DNA of 64,000 bases. Source: Rhodobacteraceae bacterium EL53. GTDB taxonomy: Bacteria > Pseudomonadota > Alphaproteobacteria > Rhodobacterales > Rhodobacteraceae. Below are positions 61,628 to 64,000 of the stretch, in pieces. Every line of letters starts with the position of its first letter. Position 1 is the stretch's first letter. The DNA is taken from assembly GCA_900313015.1 (NCBI GenBank), contig OMPR01000017.1, forward strand, positions 93,512 to 157,511. The letters run 5' to 3'. The notes under the pieces are model-generated. The model had not been told where the DNA came from. It searched no databases and worked only from the letters and a program-made list of their open reading frames with translations. A program made the translations under genes and the position numbers.

Positions 61628-64000
61628 ATGTGCGCCGACACTCCTGAAACGCCCGACTACAAATCCACGCTGAACCTGCCCAAGACCGATTTCCCAATGC
61701 GCGCTGGCTTGCCCAAGCGCGAGCCCGAATGGCTGGCCCGTTGGGAAAAGATCGGTGTCTATGACCGTTTGCGCGAAAAAGAGGGGCGTACGCCCTTTAC
61801 CCTGCATGATGGCCCTCCTTATGCGAACGGTCACCTGCACATCGGCCACGCGCTGAACAAGACCATCAAAGACATGATCGTGCGCTCCCATCAGATGATG
61901 GGTCATGACGCGCGCTATGTGCCGGGTTGGGATTGTCACGGCCTGCCGATCGAGTGGAAGATCGAGGAACAGTATCGCAAAAAGGGCAAGAACAAAGACG
62001 ACGTTGATGTCGTCGATTTCCGTCAGGAATGCCGCAAGTTCGCCGAAGGCTGGGTGGATATCCAGCGTGAGGAATTCAAGCGTTTGGGCATCACTGGCAA
62101 TTGGGCTGATCCCTATCTGACCATGGCGTATCACGCCGAGGCAGTGATTGCGGGTGAATTCCAGAAATTCCTGATGAATGGCACGCTGTATCAGGGCTCT
62201 AAGCCTGTGATGTGGTCGCCGGTGGAAAAAACCGCGCTGGCCGAAGCTGAGATCGAGTATCACGATCACAAATCGCACACGATCTGGGTTCCGTTTGCGT
62301 TCCAGAATGCTGAGGGTGATCTGGCCGAGTCGCGTGTTGTGATCTGGACCACGACCCCGTGGACGATCCCGTCGAACAAGGCGGTCGCCTATAACAACAA
62401 GGTGGCTTATGGCCTGTATCGTGTAGACGCGACCGAGGAAGAAAGCTGGACCAACCCAGGTGAGTTATACCTTTTTGCAGATGCGCTGGCGGCGGATGCG
62501 TTGGGTAAATCACGTGTCACGGAATACACCAAGGTCCGTGACGTGCAGGCGGCTGAATTTGATGGCCTGATCTGTAAGCACCCGTTCAATGGGGCAGATG
62601 GGGCCGAAGGTTATTGGGACTATGAGGTTCCGATGATCGATGGCGATCACGTGACGGATGATGCGGGTACAGGATTTGTACACACCGCACCCAGCCACGG
62701 TGCCGATGACTATGAAGCCTTTGTCGCGCGCAACTGGATCGATCGGATGACCCACAACGTGGGCGAAGAATCCGAGTTCCTGCCGCATGTGCCGTTCTTT
62801 GCTGGTCTGCAAGTTTTTGACCGCAAGGGCAAAGAGGGCAAAGCCAACAACGCTGTGATCGCCAAGCTGGTCGAAGCTGGTGGCATCATCGCGCGCGGCC
62901 GTGTGACCCACAGCTATCCGCATTCGTGGCGCTCCAAGGCGCCTATCGTGTTCCGCAACACGCCACAGTGGTTTGCATCAGTGGACCGCGCGGTGGGCGA
63001 CGGTCAGGATACCTATGGCAAAACCATCCGGGATCGGGCGTTGACCTCGATCGACGAACTGGTGAAATGGACCCCGGCGAACGGTCGCAACCGTTTGCAT
63101 TCGATGATCGAAGCGCGCCCGGATTGGGTGCTGTCCCGCCAGCGCGCCTGGGGTGTGCCGCTGACGTGTTTCATCAAGAAAGGCGCACTGCCCACTGACC
63201 CTGATTTCCTGCTGCGGGATGATACGATCAATGCCCGTATCGTTGAGGCGTTCGAGGTCGAAGGCGCGGATGCATGGTATGTGGACGGGGCCAAGGAACG
63301 GTTCATCGGCGACGCTGCAAACCCGGATGACTATGAGCAGGTGTTTGACGTTCTGGATGTCTGGTTCGATTCTGGTTCGACACACGCCTTTGTTTTACGC
63401 GACCGCGAAGACGGCACCGAGGACGGCATTGCAGACGTCTATATGGAAGGCACCGACCAACACCGAGGCTGGTTCCATTCGTCGTTGTTGCAGGCCTGCG
63501 GCACCAAAGGTCGTGCGCCTTATCGCAATGTTGTGACGCATGGGTTTACGCTGGATGCCAAGGGCATGAAGATGTCCAAATCGCTGGGCAATACCATCGT
63601 GCCAGAAACGGTCGTCAAACAGTATGGCGCGGACATTCTGCGCCTGTGGGTGGCACAAACCGATTACACCAACGATCAGCGGATCGGGCCTGAGATCCTG
63701 AAAGGGACCGCGGACAGTTACCGTCGTTTGCGCAACACCATGCGTTTCATCTTGGGGTCATTGGCGGACTTTGACGAAGCGGACCGCGTTGAAAACATCG
63801 AGGACATGCTGCCATTGGAGCGCTGGGTGCTAAGCCGCTTGGCTGAATTGGATGAGGTCGTGCGCGAAGGCTACGCCAAGTTTGATTTTCAAGGCGTGTT
63901 CTCAGCGGTGTTTAACTTTGCCACTGTGGATCTGTCATCGTTCTACTTCGATATCCGCAAGGATGTGCTGTATTGCGACGGCGACAGTGACCGCCGTCGC
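61628..64000 (+). CDS. ileS: Isoleucyl-tRNA synthetase (partial, 3' end outside the window)
   Basis: 791 codons are visible with no stop before the window edge; full-length bacterial enzymes are about 930-1000 residues, so roughly the last fifth is missing. It opens MCADTPETPDYKSTLNLPKT. The class I signature HIGH is encoded at 61838-61849 (PPYANGHLHIGHALNK context) and KMSKS at 63569-63583 (KGMKMSKSLGNT). Between them lie the CP1 editing domain with TTTPWTIPSNKA-like text and the DVWFDSGSTHA block. The C-terminal anticodon-binding domain begins near the edge. It charges tRNA-Ile in the cytoplasm. Confidence 0.97.
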   Translation, partial: MCADTPETPDYKSTLNLPKTDFPMRAGLPKREPEWLARWEKIGVYDRLREKEGRTPFTLHDGPPYANGHLHIGHALNKTIKDMIVRSHQMMGHDARYVPGWDCHGLPIEWKIEEQYRKKGKNKDDVDVVDFRQECRKFAEGWVDIQREEFKRLGITGNWADPYLTMAYHAEAVIAGEFQKFLMNGTLYQGSKPVMWSPVEKTALAEAEIEYHDHKSHTIWVPFAFQNAEGDLAESRVVIWTTTPWTIPSNKAVAYNNKVAYGLYRVDATEEESWTNPGELYLFADALAADALGKSRVTEYTKVRDVQAAEFDGLICKHPFNGADGAEGYWDYEVPMIDGDHVTDDAGTGFVHTAPSHGADDYEAFVARNWIDRMTHNVGEESEFLPHVPFFAGLQVFDRKGKEGKANNAVIAKLVEAGGIIARGRVTHSYPHSWRSKAPIVFRNTPQWFASVDRAVGDGQDTYGKTIRDRALTSIDELVKWTPANGRNRLHSMIEARPDWVLSRQRAWGVPLTCFIKKGALPTDPDFLLRDDTINARIVEAFEVEGADAWYVDGAKERFIGDAANPDDYEQVFDVLDVWFDSGSTHAFVLRDREDGTEDGIADVYMEGTDQHRGWFHSSLLQACGTKGRAPYRNVVTHGFTLDAKGMKMSKSLGNTIVPETVVKQYGADILRLWVAQTDYTNDQRIGPEILKGTADSYRRLRNTMRFILGSLADFDEADRVENIEDMLPLERWVLSRLAELDEVVREGYAKFDFQGVFSAVFNFATVDLSSFYFDIRKDVLYCDGDSDRRR

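Overview
The window looks like a chromosomal segment of an alphaproteobacterium of the order Rhodobacterales (Roseobacter group). This rests on gene content and arrangement (TamA-TamB pair, YcjX / GNAT / YcjF-like run, membrane urate hydroxylase PuuD, PuuE-UraD fusion, group-III-like truncated globin), moderate GC and frequent GTG/TTG starts. It is an inference from protein families, not a database match. No rRNA, tRNA, CRISPR array, insertion sequence or phage gene was seen.

Layout. (1) 1-5.1 kb: the 5' end of a repeat-rich (GSGGTK)n protein running off the left edge, a phosphotransferase-fold gene plus a CelD-like acetyltransferase, and divergent LysR and AraC regulators. (2) 5.6-35.6 kb: a large polysaccharide locus with a priming sugar-phosphate transferase, a CpsD-like ATPase, a Wzz-like chain-length protein, a flippase, an O-antigen polymerase-like protein, a WecG/TagA-type transferase, several GT2 and GT4 glycosyltransferases and an oxidoreductase-epimerase fusion. 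(3) Inside that locus, at 11.5-28.7 kb on the minus strand, lies a tightly packed seven-gene operon: type I PKS, GT2, NRPS, 4'-phosphopantetheinyl transferase, SGNH-like protein, SGNH + glycosidase-like fusion, GT2. Five of the six junctions overlap by 1-4 bp. The NRPS has a formyltransferase, half a condensation domain, an adenylation domain split by a luciferase-like monooxygenase, and a carrier domain. The PKS reads KS-AT-KR-DH-ACP-TE. This is the most interesting part of the window.

(4) 35.8-43.2 kb: a gamma-glutamyltransferase-family enzyme and the outer-membrane assembly pair tamA-tamB. (5) 43.4-52.3 kb: purine (urate/allantoin) catabolism: puuD, a divergent LysR, uraH, puuE-uraD fusion, allA, a nucleobase permease and a ureidoglycine aminohydrolase, interrupted by a GAPDH and a small lipoprotein. 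(6) 52.4-64 kb: mostly housekeeping: small secreted protein, gcvH, a 2-hydroxyacid dehydrogenase, acyl-CoA dehydrogenase + thioesterase, truA, the ycjX operon, truncated globin, VIT-family transporter, and the 5' four-fifths or so of ileS running off the right edge.

How it may work together (inference): the EPS genes build, flip and polymerise a lipid-linked glycan. The embedded PKS-NRPS operon, activated by its own PPTase, should make a very small product (one amino acid, possibly N-formylated and oxidised, extended by one C2 unit). The coupled glycosyltransferases and the SGNH/glycosidase-like proteins suggest this product is attached to, or processed with, a sugar or the exopolysaccharide.
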